A model generated the notes under the pieces. It was given only the letters and a program-made list of their open reading frames with translations. It had not been told where the DNA came from and searched no databases. From contig WFPU01000096.1 of assembly GCA_015487435.1 (NCBI GenBank), positions 1-20,275 of the forward strand: a DNA stretch of 20,275 nucleotides. The letters are read 5' to 3'. Below, piece after piece: positions 6,882 through 13,436 of this stretch (position 1 is its first letter; every line of letters starts with the position of its first letter). Source of the DNA: Sulfurimonas sp. GTDB taxonomy: Bacteria > Campylobacterota > Campylobacteria > Campylobacterales > Sulfurimonadaceae. The position numbers and the translations under genes are program-made.

Positions 6882-8012
6882 ATGGCAAATATCGCATTTG
6901 GTACACAAAGAATTTCACAACATAACCCACAACATATACAAGCTTTAAAAGAGGCTATAAAATCTGGCATAACTATGATTGATACATCTATTTCATATAT
7001 GGATGGTGATGCTCATAAGGCGATTGCTTTAGCTTTTAGAGAGTTTGGGGATGATGTTATAGATAATATTGAGATAGTAACTAAATTTGATGTTAATTCA
7101 GATCCAACAGAGGCCCTAGAGAGGAGTTTAAAAAATTTAGAATTAGATTATATTGATTGTTTTATGATTGAAAATCCTGAAGCTATATTATTTAAATTAC
7201 TTGAAGATGGAACGAATAAAGATGATAGACTAGATGAGATGAATAGAGTGATTTTTGATACTTTTTTAGAGTGTGAAAGCTTAGTTAAATCAGAAAAAAT
7301 AAAATCATACGGAATAAGTTCTGAGAGTTTTTCCTGTTTACACAGTGATGATAAATTTTTACCTTATGAAGATTTAATAATTTTAGCTGAAAATGCAGCG
7401 GATGAGTTAAAAAATAAACAACATAGCTTTACAACTATCGAACTCCCTATAAATCTAGTTGAAAAGGAGGGTTTGGTTTGTGCTTCGTGGGCAAAAAGTA
7501 ATAATCTTCGAGTGATAGCGAATCGCCCATTAAATGCATTAGCAAACAACCAAGTATACAGATTGGCTGATTATGATGAATCAGCAGAGTATTATCATCA
7601 TCTTAATGAACTTTTAGATGTTACTGATAATGATGAGTTAAAACCATTATATAATTTGATAGATCAATTAGATGAATCCAAACATAAATTTGGTTGGATT
7701 GGTGATTATGAAACATTTCTTTATACCAATGCAATCCCCCATATTCAAAAATGCTTAAAAGCTATGGATGAGCAAAATGCTCAAACAATCTTAACCATTA
7801 TAGATATGTTTTTATCAGAGTATAAAAAAATGGTTAAATATGAATGTGCAAAAAAAACAAAAACAGCCCTAGAAGAAGAGTTTAAAGGGTGTAAACAAAG
7901 TATGCAAATATGTGCATTAAACTATTTACTAAACAATGACGATGTAGATTACATTGCGGTTGGGATGAGAAAATCATCTTATGTAGATGAAGTTATGAGT
8001 TTAGCATATTAA
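6882..8012 (+). CDS. Aldo/keto reductase-family protein with catalytic His replaced by Glu
   Basis: This 376-residue protein follows the aldo/keto reductase fold. GTQRIS is at the first strand, TMIDTSISYMDG contains the family's Asp34 and Tyr39, VTKFD contains Lys68, and LDYIDCFMIENPE aligns with the usual LDYIDLYxIHWP. The fourth catalytic residue, normally His, is Glu97. The D-to-Y (5) and Y-to-K (29) spacings match the family exactly. About 100 residues (roughly 225-330) are inserted or highly divergent before a recognisable end (ALNYLLNNDDVDYIAVGMR), so it is longer than typical members. His-to-Glu at this site is known in the AKR1D steroid 5-beta-reductases, which reduce C=C bonds. The substrate here is unknown. 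It stands alone between the ribosomal terminator and the nfu promoter. Confidence 0.75.
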   Translation: MANIAFGTQRISQHNPQHIQALKEAIKSGITMIDTSISYMDGDAHKAIALAFREFGDDVIDNIEIVTKFDVNSDPTEALERSLKNLELDYIDCFMIENPEAILFKLLEDGTNKDDRLDEMNRVIFDTFLECESLVKSEKIKSYGISSESFSCLHSDDKFLPYEDLIILAENAADELKNKQHSFTTIELPINLVEKEGLVCASWAKSNNLRVIANRPLNALANNQVYRLADYDESAEYYHHLNELLDVTDNDELKPLYNLIDQLDESKHKFGWIGDYETFLYTNAIPHIQKCLKAMDEQNAQTILTIIDMFLSEYKKMVKYECAKKTKTALEEEFKGCKQSMQICALNYLLNNDDVDYIAVGMRKSSYVDEVMSLAY

Positions 8013-8035
8013 TTTTATTACTTGTTAAGCCCTTT

Positions 8036-8059
8036 TATCATATCTTATGATACTATAAT
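8036..8059 (+). promoter_or_regulatory. nfu promoter with a 17-bp palindrome just upstream of the -10
   Basis: TATAAT at 8054-8059 is a consensus -10, 26 bases before the nfu ATG. Immediately upstream is TATCATATCTTATGATA (8036-8052), a perfect palindrome with 7-bp arms and a 3-base centre. It covers the region between -10 and -35, a classic operator position for a repressor. The regulator is not known. Confidence 0.5.
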
Positions 8060-8085
8060 TAATATGATAATATATAAGGAAAAAA

Positions 8086-8361
8086 ATGATTCCGTTTACT
8101 GATGAAGAGCTTATCAATCCAGTTAAATCTGTTATTGACAAAGTGAGACCATCTATTGCTTTAGATGGTGGAGACATTGATTTTATCGCTGTAAAAAATG
8201 GTAGTGTATATGTGCAACTTAAAGGTGCATGTATAGGATGTGCAAGTAGTGGTACTACTTTAAAGTATGGTGTTGAGCGTCAACTTCGTATGGATATCCA
8301 TCCAGAATTAACAGTAGTAAATGTACCAATTGGGATGGAAAATGATATACAAAATTTATAG
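8086..8361 (+). CDS. NifU-like iron-sulfur cluster carrier (Nfu type)
   Basis: The 91-residue protein is essentially one NifU C-terminal-type domain. IDKVRPSIALDGGDIDFIAV is the typical opening, and C49-x2-C52 in GACIGCASSGTTLK holds the two cysteines that, in a dimer, carry a [4Fe-4S] cluster to client enzymes. The start ATG at 8086 is preceded by AAGGA. Length is normal for stand-alone Nfu proteins. It is the first gene of a run leading to murE, 13 bases before the next ORF. The palindrome in its promoter may link expression to iron-sulfur or oxidative status, which is inference. Confidence 0.9.
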   Translation: MIPFTDEELINPVKSVIDKVRPSIALDGGDIDFIAVKNGSVYVQLKGACIGCASSGTTLKYGVERQLRMDIHPELTVVNVPIGMENDIQNL

Positions 8362-8374
8362 CAAAGGATAAGTT

Positions 8375-8968
8375 ATGAGTATTATTAGTAAATACAAGAC
8401 ATTATCACAAGCAAAAGATAGCTTCTCTAAAGCAGAATTTGAAAACGCATTGGAGAAATTTGCAGTAGTATTACAAAATTATCCCAATTCAAAAGAAGCG
8501 TACAATGGGGTTATACTCTCAGAGATGGCTATGAGTGGAGAGGGTGGTGCTGAAGCACTGTTTGACTATTATGAAATATTAAAAGAAGAAGATGGTGAGC
8601 AAGCTGATAGTATTATGAGTGATTTGTTATCTAATATGGATGGTACTATAGATAGTTTAAATGAGATGTTAACAGAACCATTGCGTAATAGACTTGAATA
8701 TGAAGATGGGATTTTTTATCAAGATTTCAAAGATATAGTTGCTGATGGAAACAGTTTTAAAGAAACTTTTGAAAATATTATGTTTTCAACTAGAGTAATA
8801 ATTACAAAAAAAGAAGATTTTATCGATTTTTTAAGTAATTTAATTGAGCATGATTTTAATAAGATGGCAATTAATTATCTAGAGAGTGCATTAGCTGCAT
8901 ATCCATCAGATAATAGCCTACGAAAATTATTAAAGAAACTTTCAAAAGGTAAAATTATTGAAAATTGA
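8375..8968 (+). CDS. TPR-like protein of unknown function
   Basis: This 197-residue, acidic, mostly helical protein begins with a helix-turn-helix repeat resembling a tetratricopeptide unit (SKAEFENALEKFAVVLQNYPNSKEAYN, about residues 18-44). A similar unit near the end contains MAINYLESALAAYPSDNSLRKLL. The middle is low in aromatic residues and rich in Asp and Glu. No signal peptide or membrane span is seen, so it is probably a cytoplasmic scaffold or interaction protein. It starts 13 bases after nfu, and its last 11 bases overlap the murE start, so translation of murE is probably coupled to it. No enzyme motif was recognised. Confidence 0.8.
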   Translation: MSIISKYKTLSQAKDSFSKAEFENALEKFAVVLQNYPNSKEAYNGVILSEMAMSGEGGAEALFDYYEILKEEDGEQADSIMSDLLSNMDGTIDSLNEMLTEPLRNRLEYEDGIFYQDFKDIVADGNSFKETFENIMFSTRVIITKKEDFIDFLSNLIEHDFNKMAINYLESALAAYPSDNSLRKLLKKLSKGKIIEN

Positions 8969-10250
8969 GTTACCAGATCAAGATTTTAAATATGTAAGTG
9001 AAAACTCTAGAGATTGTGATGAACAAACGGCTTTTGTTTTAACGAATCAAAATGAAAAATATTTGCAAAATGCAAAAGACAATAATGCTCACTCTGTTAT
9101 AAAAATAGAAGATATCGCAACTCTTTTTGGAATTGATAAAATAAAAATTATTGGAATAACGGGCACAAATGGAAAAACAACTACAGCTAGTGCGATATAT
9201 TCATTTTTACTTGATTTAGATAAAAAAGTAGCTATGCAGGGTACGCGTGGGTTCTTTATGAATGATGAAATTATGGAGGGCAAGACCCTTACAACACCAT
9301 CTGTATTAAATACATATATACATATTTATCAAGCGGTACTTGCTCAATGTGAATTTTTTATAATGGAAGTAAGTTCACATGCCATCGCTCAAAAGCGTAT
9401 AGAGGGACTTGATTTTGAGCTAAAAATTCTTACAAATATTACCCAAGATCACTTAGATTATCATAAAACAATTGAAGAATATATTGCTATAAAAAATAGT
9501 TTTTTTCAGGATGAAGGTAAAAAACTAATAAATAAAGATGAACCTCGTGCCTCTTTTAATTTTAAAAATACTTTTACTTACTCCATAGAGAATCCATCTA
9601 CATATAGACTTATGGCATATTCATTAAATAATGCAAGTAGTGGGATAATACAACATTTTCAACACATAGTACCATTTACAGCTTCTTTGCATGGTTTTTT
9701 TAATCTATATAACTTAATGGCAGCAATTGCAGCTACACATATTTTAACCGGTTTAAAACTTGAAGAGATTGCCGAGGTAGTCGATGGTTTTGCTGGCGTT
9801 AGTGGTAGGATGGAGCAAGTTTGTGAGGCACCAAATGTGATAGTTGATTTTGCACACACTCCAGATGGGATGCAACAAGTTTTAAATGCATTAAAAGAGA
9901 AAGAACTTTTAGTTGTATTTGGGGCTGGTGGAGATAGGGACAGGTCAAAAAGACCAATTATGGGTAGAGTTGCAGCTTCGTTAGCTAAAAAAGTATATAT
10001 AACAAGTGATAACCCTAGAAATGAAGAACCACAAGCTATTATTAATGATATTCTAGATGGTATTGATGATAAAAGTATAGTTAAAGTTGAAGAAAATAGA
10101 AAAAAAGCAATTGAGATGGCACTTGATGACCAAGAAGAAGATGAAGTTGTTGTAATTCTTGGAAAAGGCGATGAATCTCATCAAATAATATATGATAAAA
10201 AACTACCATTTGATGACAGAGTTATAGTTAGAGAATTACTAAATATTTAA
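8958..10250 (+). CDS. murE: UDP-MurNAc-tripeptide synthetase, meso-DAP adding (MurE)
   Basis: The 430-residue Mur ligase adds meso-diaminopimelate to UDP-MurNAc-L-Ala-D-Glu in the cytoplasm, building the peptidoglycan stem. The ATP loop is GITGTNGKTTTA (residues 66-77). The central domain has MEVSSHAI and NITQDHLDYH. The meso-DAP-selective motif DNPR is at about 351-354, and GKGDE follows near 402-406. It is shorter than E. coli MurE (about 495 residues) because the N-terminal substrate domain is reduced. The start is TTG at 8958, inside the end of the previous gene. No ATG lies near the right length, and the MKIELP opening fits the alignment. The gene ends 13 bases before the convergent outer-membrane gene. 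Confidence 0.94.
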   Translation: MKIELPDQDFKYVSENSRDCDEQTAFVLTNQNEKYLQNAKDNNAHSVIKIEDIATLFGIDKIKIIGITGTNGKTTTASAIYSFLLDLDKKVAMQGTRGFFMNDEIMEGKTLTTPSVLNTYIHIYQAVLAQCEFFIMEVSSHAIAQKRIEGLDFELKILTNITQDHLDYHKTIEEYIAIKNSFFQDEGKKLINKDEPRASFNFKNTFTYSIENPSTYRLMAYSLNNASSGIIQHFQHIVPFTASLHGFFNLYNLMAAIAATHILTGLKLEEIAEVVDGFAGVSGRMEQVCEAPNVIVDFAHTPDGMQQVLNALKEKELLVVFGAGGDRDRSKRPIMGRVAASLAKKVYITSDNPRNEEPQAIINDILDGIDDKSIVKVEENRKKAIEMALDDQEEDEVVVILGKGDESHQIIYDKKLPFDDRVIVRELLNI

Positions 10251-10263
10251 GCATATTATTGAC

Positions 10264-10854
10264 TTAAAATCTTACATTAAATCCGATATATCCAACATTG
10301 GCATGTGATTCAAACATAGGTCCTCTGTTCTCACTAGTTGTAGTAGTATCAAAATTTTCATAAGCTAAATATTTATACTCATATCCTATTTCAATATCAA
10401 AGTGTTCATTAATAGGGATAAAAGTTCCAACTCCTAAATTAAATGAACCAAAACTTAAACTATCTACCTCTTTAATATTCCCATATATATCTGTACCTTG
10501 TTGCCCTATGTCAAGTTTACCAACACCAAAGCCAGCTTTAAAAAATGGATTTATATAGATATCAAAATCAAAAGCTTTTAATAATTCGACATTAATACCT
10601 ATCTTATCCTTATCATTACTCCCCGCTTCTGAGAAAATATTTTCTTTATTTTTAGTATATTCAAGTGAAAACTCAAAAGCGTAAGAGTCTCTTACTCCAT
10701 ATCCAATTTTAGTTTTTATAGTGTCAGTAAGTGTTGTAGTATCAGCTCCACTAAAAAAAGTTTCATTGTAAGATCCATAATTAGCGCCTATATACATTTT
10801 AGCATCTGCAAAAAGAGATGTCATAAAAATTGTTAAAAGTAGTATTTTTTTCAA
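10264..10854 (-). CDS. Outer-membrane beta-barrel protein, OmpA-like fold
   Basis: The 196-residue protein has an N-terminal signal peptide (MKKILLLTIFMTSLFADA, cleavage probably after residue 18). Alternating polar/hydrophobic strands separated by polar loops follow, and the chain ends in VGYIGFNVRF. A terminal Phe is the usual outer-membrane insertion signal. Size and strand pattern suit an eight-stranded barrel. Motifs such as FKAGFGVGKL and FDIEIGYEYKYL resemble porin-family or opacity-like small barrels. No ligand or enzyme residues are seen. It has its own promoter, arranged back to back with that of the ferredoxin gene. Function is unknown; a structural or adhesion role is possible. 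Confidence 0.8.
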   Translation of the reverse strand: MKKILLLTIFMTSLFADAKMYIGANYGSYNETFFSGADTTTLTDTIKTKIGYGVRDSYAFEFSLEYTKNKENIFSEAGSNDKDKIGINVELLKAFDFDIYINPFFKAGFGVGKLDIGQQGTDIYGNIKEVDSLSFGSFNLGVGTFIPINEHFDIEIGYEYKYLAYENFDTTTTSENRGPMFESHANVGYIGFNVRF

Positions 10855-10886
10855 ATGAGTGTACCCGTTAAATTTAAAATTTATTG

Positions 10887-10942
10887 AATTATATCTAAAA
10901 AGTTTTTTCTTAACTTAAAAGAATATGATTTTAGATATAATT
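10887..10942. promoter_or_regulatory. Symmetric divergent promoters sharing a 14-bp inverted -10 box
   Basis: TTTTAGATATAATT at 10929-10942 (plus) recurs as its exact reverse complement at 10887-10900, with 28 bases between. Each arm contains TATAAT facing outward, toward the ferredoxin gene on the plus strand and the outer-membrane gene on the minus strand. The minus promoter gives a short leader of about 25 bases, and the plus promoter gives one of about 110. A second TATAAT at 11016-11021 could be an additional plus-strand start. Confidence 0.5.
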
Positions 10943-10949
10943 TCGAAAA

Positions 10950-10961
10950 ATTTTGCAAAAT
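10950..10961. promoter_or_regulatory. 12-bp perfect palindrome at the presumed ferredoxin transcription start
   Basis: ATTTTGCAAAAT reads the same on both strands and begins eight bases after the -10 box ending at 10941. It may be an operator, or chance in AT-rich DNA. Confidence 0.25.
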
Positions 10962-11058
10962 GCTAATAATTTTGAGGAACATATATTTTTAAAAAAAATA
11001 TGTAGTCCGAAAAATTATAATAAAAGAGCTTTTTGTATATGAAATAAAGGAATTTAAT

Positions 11059-11442
11059 ATGGGAATCCCACAACCAGCTTTTTATATGTTTAAATGTGAG
11101 CAATCTTCACCTCCAGGAATGCCAAAACCATCATGTGTATCTCAACAAGATCCAGAGTCTCAACAACTTTTTCAGTATTTAGCTCAAAAAGTTATGCAAG
11201 AGGGTATTATGGGTACTGTTCAAACAGTTCGCACAGCTTGTTTAAATCGTTGTTCATTTGGACCAGTTATGTTAGTAGAGCCGGGGCATATAATGTATAC
11301 AGCTTTAACTAAAGAAAAAATTGATAGAATTATAGAAGAACATATTATTGGTGGAAATGTAGTTGAAGATTTTGTTATTGAATCTGAGCTATGGGATGAG
11401 GCAATCTCTCCAGCAGATATGAAAACACAGATGGGAATGTAG
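11059..11442 (+). CDS. Thioredoxin-like [2Fe-2S] ferredoxin
   Basis: The 127-residue protein has four cysteines in the thioredoxin-like ferredoxin pattern: C13 and C26 near the N-terminus (FKCEQSS...PSCVSQQ), and C61-x3-C65 (ACLNRCSFGPVMLVEP). The PVMLVEPG strand after the last cysteine is typical of this family. It should bind one [2Fe-2S] cluster and act in cytoplasmic electron transfer or cluster handling. AAGGA lies upstream of the ATG at 11059. It stops six bases before panD and is the first gene of a dense plus-strand run. Its electron partner cannot be told from the window. Confidence 0.82.
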   Translation: MGIPQPAFYMFKCEQSSPPGMPKPSCVSQQDPESQQLFQYLAQKVMQEGIMGTVQTVRTACLNRCSFGPVMLVEPGHIMYTALTKEKIDRIIEEHIIGGNVVEDFVIESELWDEAISPADMKTQMGM

Positions 11443-11448
11443 GAAAAA

Positions 11449-11814
11449 ATGAATATCGAGATGCTTTATAGCAAAATTCACCGTGCTACTGTTACTGATG
11501 CAAATCTAAACTATGTTGGCTCAATCACAATAGATGAAGAACTTTTAGAAGCTTCAAATATGCGAGTAGGTCAAAAAGTAGAGATATTAAATATCAATAA
11601 TGGTGAGCGTTTTTCAACTTATATTATTTTAGGAGAACGCGGTAAGCGTGATATCTGTTTAAATGGTGCAGCAGCTAGAAAAGTACACAAGGGTGATAAA
11701 ATTATCATTGTTGCTTATGCCTCATATACCCAAAAAGATTTAGAAACATACAAACCAAGAGTTGTTTTAGTAAATGATGAAAACAACATTGATGAAGTAT
11801 TGGACTTTATCTAA
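11449..11814 (+). CDS. panD: Aspartate 1-decarboxylase proenzyme (PanD)
   Basis: The 121-residue protein makes beta-alanine from aspartate for pantothenate and coenzyme A synthesis. The self-cleavage site Gly24-Ser25 is visible in LNYVGSITID; Ser25 becomes the pyruvoyl group. Other family motifs are the MLYSKIHRATVT start, GERFSTYI, and GAAARKVHKGDKIIIVAYA. Length is normal. It starts six bases after the ferredoxin stop, and its own TAA is shared with the ATG of a 28-codon micro-ORF (TAATG). No dedicated PanM-like maturation gene is seen nearby. Confidence 0.96.
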   Translation: MNIEMLYSKIHRATVTDANLNYVGSITIDEELLEASNMRVGQKVEILNINNGERFSTYIILGERGKRDICLNGAAARKVHKGDKIIIVAYASYTQKDLETYKPRVVLVNDENNIDEVLDFI

Positions 11815-11900
11815 TGAATAAATATAAATTCTTGCCGATAGGCGAAGACAAAGTGACTGAACAAATCAGTAACTTTATTGCTGCTTTAGGAGAAATATAG
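11814..11900 (+). CDS. 28-codon micro-ORF coupled between panD and ybaB
   Basis: The ATG overlaps the panD stop (TAATG), and its TAG overlaps the GTG start of ybaB (TAGTG). The 28-residue product starts MNKYKFLPIGEDKVTEQIS and ends AALGEI, with a mix of polar and hydrophobic residues that suits a short helix. A weak ribosome-binding site (GGA) lies about nine bases upstream. It could be a real microprotein, a translated bridge that carries ribosomes from panD to ybaB, or a chance frame. No family was recognised. Confidence 0.4.
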   Translation: MNKYKFLPIGEDKVTEQISNFIAALGEI

Positions 11901-12217
11901 TGTTTGGGAATATGGGTGATATGACTAAAATGCTTGAGGGCATGCAGGGCAATGTAGCTAAGCTTAAGGCTGAATTAGAATCTAAAACATTTAGTGTAAA
12001 AACTGGCGGTGGCTTGATTGAAGTGAATATAAACGGTAGAGGTGAGATTATTGATTTAAATATTGATGATTCACTACTTAACGATAAAGATTCACTACAA
12101 ATACTACTAATAGGTGCAATGAATGATGCCTATGCAATGGTTCAAAAAAATCAAGAAAACTCAGCATTGGGTATGCTTGGTGGTATGGGCGGTACCAATC
12201 CATTTGGGGGAAATTAA
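11900..12217 (+). CDS. YbaB/EbfC family nucleoid-associated protein
   Basis: The 105-residue protein has the YbaB pattern: a methionine-rich start (MFGNMGDMTKMLEGMQ), the coiled region NVAKLKAELESKTFSVKTGGGLIEVNINGRGEI, and a Gly/Met-rich end (MLGGMGGTNPFGGN). The family forms tweezer-like dimers that bind DNA and help organise the chromosome. The start is GTG at 11900, with AGGAG about seven bases upstream. The next in-frame ATG is four codons on, so the longer form is preferred. In many bacteria ybaB lies with dnaX and recR, but here it lies with panD and a PDZ protein gene. It abuts the PDZ gene with no spacer. Confidence 0.93.
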   Translation: MFGNMGDMTKMLEGMQGNVAKLKAELESKTFSVKTGGGLIEVNINGRGEIIDLNIDDSLLNDKDSLQILLIGAMNDAYAMVQKNQENSALGMLGGMGGTNPFGGN

Positions 12218-13219
12218 GTGTTAAAGCTTTTGCTTACACTTTCATCTCTTTTCATAAGTCTATATGCTTGTTCGGATGGCTATAAGGGTTGCCAACAAAA
12301 AATTATCGATTCACATGCAATTGGTGTAAATACTCTTCAAATTCCACTCTTAAAAAATCAAAAACTTATCTATTCAAACGCTAAACCAAATGCTAATATA
12401 TTAAAGCATGATCCTTTTTTAAATCTATATCTAATTAAAGACAATAAAAAATTCAAACATCCTTTTCGTACAAATTATAAATTATCATTAGGCTCATCTG
12501 CTGTAACCTCCAAAATGGTTATAGAGGGAAAAATCCTCAAAAAGCAGATAGGGTTAAACAAATTTGCAACTTTTAATGAAACAGTACCTACACCAAGTTT
12601 ACTTCTTAATTCTTGTTGTGCACTAGATGGATTGATAACGCCTCAGGGGATAATTCAAAAAGAATATATCGATAATTTTTTGAATTCAAAAAAGCTTGAA
12701 TATGGTGATATCGGAGTTCGCGTAGATGATGAAAAAAATCTAATTATAGTACAAAGAGTAGACCCTTTTGATGATTCAATGAAGTTTAAAAAAGGTGATT
12801 GCATAATTTCAATTGATAATTATAAAGTAAAAAATAGTGCTGAATTTATGAGAAAAATATTATTTTCAAAACTTAATAAAAAAATAAAAGTTAAAATCAA
12901 AAGAGATTCTAAGTTTTTAACAATAGATACAACTATCAAAAAAAGATATGGTGGCGGTTATATAAGCGATACTTTTTTAGAGAGTAAAGGTTTATACTTT
13001 AGTGATGATTTAACAATCTTAAAAATTGGCGATGAATTTAAAAAGTATGGATTATTAGTTGGAGATAAATTACTTCGAGTAAATTCAAAAGAAGTAAGTA
13101 CTATTGATGGTATTAGAGAAAATATTGATGATTTTAAACATTTTGCATCACTCCTCTTTACAAGACGAAATTTTCAGTTTTTTGTGAACATAAATAAAGA
13201 TATAAAAAATAAGAATTGA
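12218..13219 (+). CDS. Exported protein with PDZ domains
   Basis: This 333-residue protein starts with GTG directly after the ybaB stop. Residues 1-17 form a signal peptide ending LYA, so cleavage before C18 is likely. The lipobox match is imperfect (Tyr at -2), so a lipoprotein is possible but not firm. Four cysteines (C18, C25, C133, C134) could form disulfides in the periplasm. A PDZ domain occupies about 160-240 (GVRVDDEKNLIIVQRVDP ... KKGDCIISIDNYKV). A second, weaker PDZ-like unit follows at about 245-333 (YGLLVGDKLLRVNSKEV). No serine-protease domain is present, so it probably binds partner proteins rather than cutting them. Its stop codon TGA is the first three bases of repeat copy A. 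Confidence 0.75.
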   Translation: MLKLLLTLSSLFISLYACSDGYKGCQQKIIDSHAIGVNTLQIPLLKNQKLIYSNAKPNANILKHDPFLNLYLIKDNKKFKHPFRTNYKLSLGSSAVTSKMVIEGKILKKQIGLNKFATFNETVPTPSLLLNSCCALDGLITPQGIIQKEYIDNFLNSKKLEYGDIGVRVDDEKNLIIVQRVDPFDDSMKFKKGDCIISIDNYKVKNSAEFMRKILFSKLNKKIKVKIKRDSKFLTIDTTIKKRYGGGYISDTFLESKGLYFSDDLTILKIGDEFKKYGLLVGDKLLRVNSKEVSTIDGIRENIDDFKHFASLLFTRRNFQFFVNINKDIKNKN

Positions 13220-13327
13220 ACTCTCTGATTAATTAGCTATTAGATTCTGGATCAAGTCCAGAATGACGAAGTCAACGTTACTCTAAACTTGATTTAGAGT
13301 CTAGTTTCTAATTAATCAGAGCTCTCA
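13217..13327. repeat. 111-bp palindromic repeat, copy A
   Basis: Imperfect terminal inverted repeats of about 20 bases (perfect for 14: CTCTGATTAATTAG at 13223-13236 and its complement at 13308-13321) enclose a 63-bp core (13241-13303) with two hairpins. Hairpin 1 has stem ATTCTGGA, loop TCAAG. Hairpin 2 has stem ACTCTAAA, loop CTTGA. The element overlaps the PDZ gene stop codon and lies between convergent genes, so it could also end transcription in both directions. Bases 13328-13436, between it and the ATPase gene, show no supported feature. Confidence 0.85.
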
Positions 13328-13436
13328 ATTAGAAAAAAAACTATAAATGAAGTGGCTTAAGTGGCACCAATAATAGCTGCTAACAATGCTAATGCTGTTT
13401 TTTCACTAAATCAACACCAAACCATAGGAGTCATGA

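Noticed and set aside
10979..11003. AT-rich inverted repeat (ACATAT ... ATATGT) in the ferredoxin leader
   Set aside because: It is almost entirely A/T runs and is expected by chance in such DNA; its position in the middle of a leader does not suit a terminator.
13217..13327. Repeat copies as CRISPR repeats or integron-like attachment sites
   Set aside because: There are only three copies, kilobases apart, with no regular spacers, no cas genes and no integrase gene in the window.
13357..13410. Minus-strand hydrophobic fragment reading FSEKTALALLAAIIGAT before a stop
   Set aside because: It is only 17 codons, has a stop just upstream and no start codon in frame. It could be a relic gene end, but there is not enough to support it.
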